A stretch of DNA of 9,135 nucleotides from Mariprofundus sp. (lineage in GTDB: Bacteria > Pseudomonadota > Zetaproteobacteria > Mariprofundales > Mariprofundaceae), in contig WFUI01000068.1 of the NCBI GenBank assembly GCA_015485035.1, positions 1-9,135 of the forward strand, given 5' to 3'. Of this stretch, positions 7,519 through 9,135 are shown one piece after another. Positions within the stretch are counted from its first letter, which is position 1, and each line of letters starts with the position of its first letter. Made by a program: the position numbers and the translations under genes. The notes below the pieces were generated by a model. The model searched no databases, was not told the DNA's origin, and saw only the letters and a program-made list of their open reading frames with translations.

Positions 7519-8949
7519 ATGAGCGCCTCCGTTCGCCTGTTTCGCCGCACCGTGTCGGCTGATTGTCTGACCCCGCCCGGCCTGTTTTCACGGCTGGTTA
7601 ACCGCGGTGACTGCTTTCTGTTTGAATCCGCCGAAGGTGGAGAACAGTGGGGACGTTTCAGCATTCTGGGAATCAGTCCGGCCTGCCGTGCAACGGCCAG
7701 CGGACAACATACACAATTGCATTTCAGGGATGGTCGGGAAGAAATATTCGATGGTGGCATTCTGGACTGGTTACGCGAACAGGTGATCCATCAGGATTTC
7801 ATTGCCGCTGATGACTTACCCTTTGCCGGCGGCGCCGTGGGCTACTTCGGTTACCAGCTGGTATCGCATTTTGAGGATATTCCGGCAGATTTGCCCGATC
7901 CCGTGGATGCGCCGGAATCAGCCTTCCTGCTGGTGGATCGATTCATGGTGTTCGACAATCTCAGAGGCACATTAACCTGCTGCGTTCGCCTTCCTGGCGA
8001 CCAGGCCGATGAAGCAGAGACTGTGCTCAATCGTATGGAAGCCAGCCTCTATGAAGGGGAAATGGCCGCAGTACTGAAACTTGATGCGGATACAACACTG
8101 TCCAAGGCACCGGTTGCGCAAACCACACAGGCCGATTTCGAGGCAGCTGTCGCCAAAGCGCGTGAATATATCCATGCCGGCGACATTTTTCAGGTGGTAT
8201 TGAGTCAGCGCTTCTCCAAACAACTAACCTGCGCCCCGTTCGATGTGTATCGCGCTGTACGCCATATCAATCCATCACCTTATTTATTTTATCTGCATAT
8301 CGGAGAAACAACACTGGTCGGCTCTTCGCCCGAAATCCTTGTACGCCGTGAAATGGATAAAGCTGTGGTACGCCCGATTGCCGGCACCCGCCCGCGTGGC
8401 AAGACAGCTGCTGAAGACAAGGCGCTGGAAGAAGATTTGCTGGCTGATGCCAAGGAGCTGGCTGAGCACGTGATGCTGGTTGATCTGGGTCGCAATGATC
8501 TGGGCCGCGTTTGCCAGTTCGGCAGTGTCGAACTGACCGAATCCATGATTATCGAGCGTTATTCACATGTGATGCATATCGTATCGCAGGTGGAAGGCGT
8601 CATGCGTGAGGATGCAGACACACTCGACTTGCTGGCCGCGACATTCCCGGCAGGCACGGTTTCGGGTGCGCCGAAAGTCCGGGCCATGGAAATTATCCAT
8701 GAGCTGGAACCGGTGGCACGTGGCCCTTATGCCGGCACAGTCGGTTATATCGGTTTCGGCGGTCAGCGCATGGACACGGCGATTGCGATTCGTACAGCCG
8801 TGATTCACGGCGGCCAGGTGCATATCCAGGCAGGTGCCGGTATTGTAGCCGATTCTGTCCCGGAGAAAGAACATCAGGAGTGCGTCAACAAGGCAACCGC
8901 CATGTTCCGCGCAGTCGCTCTCGCCGAAGCCCAGGGAAGAGATTCATGA
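7519..8949 (+). CDS. trpE: Anthranilate synthase component I
   Basis: Makes anthranilate from chorismate, using ammonia delivered by the TrpG glutaminase; the first committed step of tryptophan synthesis, in the cytoplasm. Seen: 476 residues, slightly short of the common 490-520 because of a shorter N-terminus. The N-terminal domain contains [18 protein letters not shown] (34-51), where LFES replaces the usual LLES tryptophan-binding motif. The chorismate-binding core has [11 protein letters not shown] (221-231), NPSPYLFYL (251-259), PIAGTRPRG (286-294), [11 protein letters not shown] (321-331), [17 protein letters not shown] (377-393) and [13 protein letters not shown] (439-451). NPSPYLF favours TrpE over PabB. 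The start at 7519 is the first possible: an in-frame TAG lies at 7498-7500 and no start codon falls between. No clear Shine-Dalgarno is seen. It overlaps trpG by 4 nt. No leader peptide or attenuator fits in the 65 bp before it. Confidence 0.96.
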   Translation: MSASVRLFRRTVSADCLTPPGLFSRLVNRGDCFLFESAEGGEQWGRFSILGISPACRATASGQHTQLHFRDGREEIFDGGILDWLREQVIHQDFIAADDLPFAGGAVGYFGYQLVSHFEDIPADLPDPVDAPESAFLLVDRFMVFDNLRGTLTCCVRLPGDQADEAETVLNRMEASLYEGEMAAVLKLDADTTLSKAPVAQTTQADFEAAVAKAREYIHAGDIFQVVLSQRFSKQLTCAPFDVYRAVRHINPSPYLFYLHIGETTLVGSSPEILVRREMDKAVVRPIAGTRPRGKTAAEDKALEEDLLADAKELAEHVMLVDLGRNDLGRVCQFGSVELTESMIIERYSHVMHIVSQVEGVMREDADTLDLLAATFPAGTVSGAPKVRAMEIIHELEPVARGPYAGTVGYIGFGGQRMDTAIAIRTAVIHGGQVHIQAGAGIVADSVPEKEHQECVNKATAMFRAVALAEAQGRDS

Positions 8950-9135
8950 TACTTGTCATTGATAACTACGATTCGTTCACCTTCAATCTGGTGCAATACC
9001 TGGGTGAACTGGGCGAAAAACCGAAAGTCTTCCGCAACGATAAAATTGGACTGAATGATATTACCGAAATAGCACCGGACAGTATCCTGATCTCACCGGG
9101 CCCGTGCACGCCGCATGAGGCGGGCATCTCAATGG
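8946..9135 (+). CDS. trpG: Anthranilate synthase component II (glutamine amidotransferase), 3' part outside the window
   Basis: The glutaminase subunit that supplies ammonia to TrpE; some bacteria use the same protein as PabA for folate synthesis. Seen: the first 63 codons, open to the window edge. [20 protein letters not shown] (1-20) is the class I amidotransferase N-terminus, and [14 protein letters not shown] (49-62) is the TrpG/PabA-type oxyanion-hole region. The catalytic cysteine would follow beyond the edge. The ATG overlaps the trpE stop as ATGA, which indicates translational coupling and balanced subunit synthesis. Whether it is a stand-alone trpG or a fusion with trpD cannot be seen. 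Confidence 0.94.
   Translation, partial: MILVIDNYDSFTFNLVQYLGELGEKPKVFRNDKIGLNDITEIAPDSILISPGPCTPHEAGISM

Overview
The window is an ordinary chromosomal housekeeping region from a proteobacterium, GC-rich to a moderate degree (mid-50s % by eye, not computed). The miaB-phoH pair (normally continued by ybeY, corC and lnt), a gammaproteobacterial-style SMC with a divergent hinge, and a trpE/trpG pair overlapping by ATGA fit a gamma- or zetaproteobacterium. That placement is inference only; no 16S or other marker is present.

Layout. Everything from 1 to 7453 that is expressed lies on the minus strand; the trp genes from 7519 run on the plus strand. In minus-strand reading order: tRNA-Ala(GGC) with its promoter and terminator (7331-7517), a FetB/UPF0014 membrane permease (6457-7158), smc (2816-6289), a broken C-terminal remnant of a diheme cytochrome c peroxidase-like gene (about 2131-2788), a 174-bp spacer with several inverted repeats and the miaB promoter (1957-2130), miaB (604-1956), and the first 191 codons of phoH (1-573, cut by the window edge). 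On the plus strand trpE (7519-8949) is followed by the first 63 codons of trpG.

How the genes work together. MiaB modifies A37 of certain tRNAs, and phoH sits 30 bp behind it, so the two are probably cotranscribed. SMC is the chromosome condensation and segregation ATPase; its ScpA/ScpB partners are not in the window. TrpE and TrpG form anthranilate synthase, the first committed step of tryptophan synthesis. The FetB-like permease has no ATPase gene beside it here.

Nothing in the window looks like a new defence, mobile or biosynthetic system: there is no CRISPR array, transposase, integrase or toxin-antitoxin pair. The points most worth a second look are the decayed cytochrome gene abutting smc, the unexplained hairpin-rich spacer between that remnant and miaB, the lone permease, a cysteine cluster in the SMC coiled coil next to the hinge, and the tight divergent tRNA-Ala/trpE arrangement.
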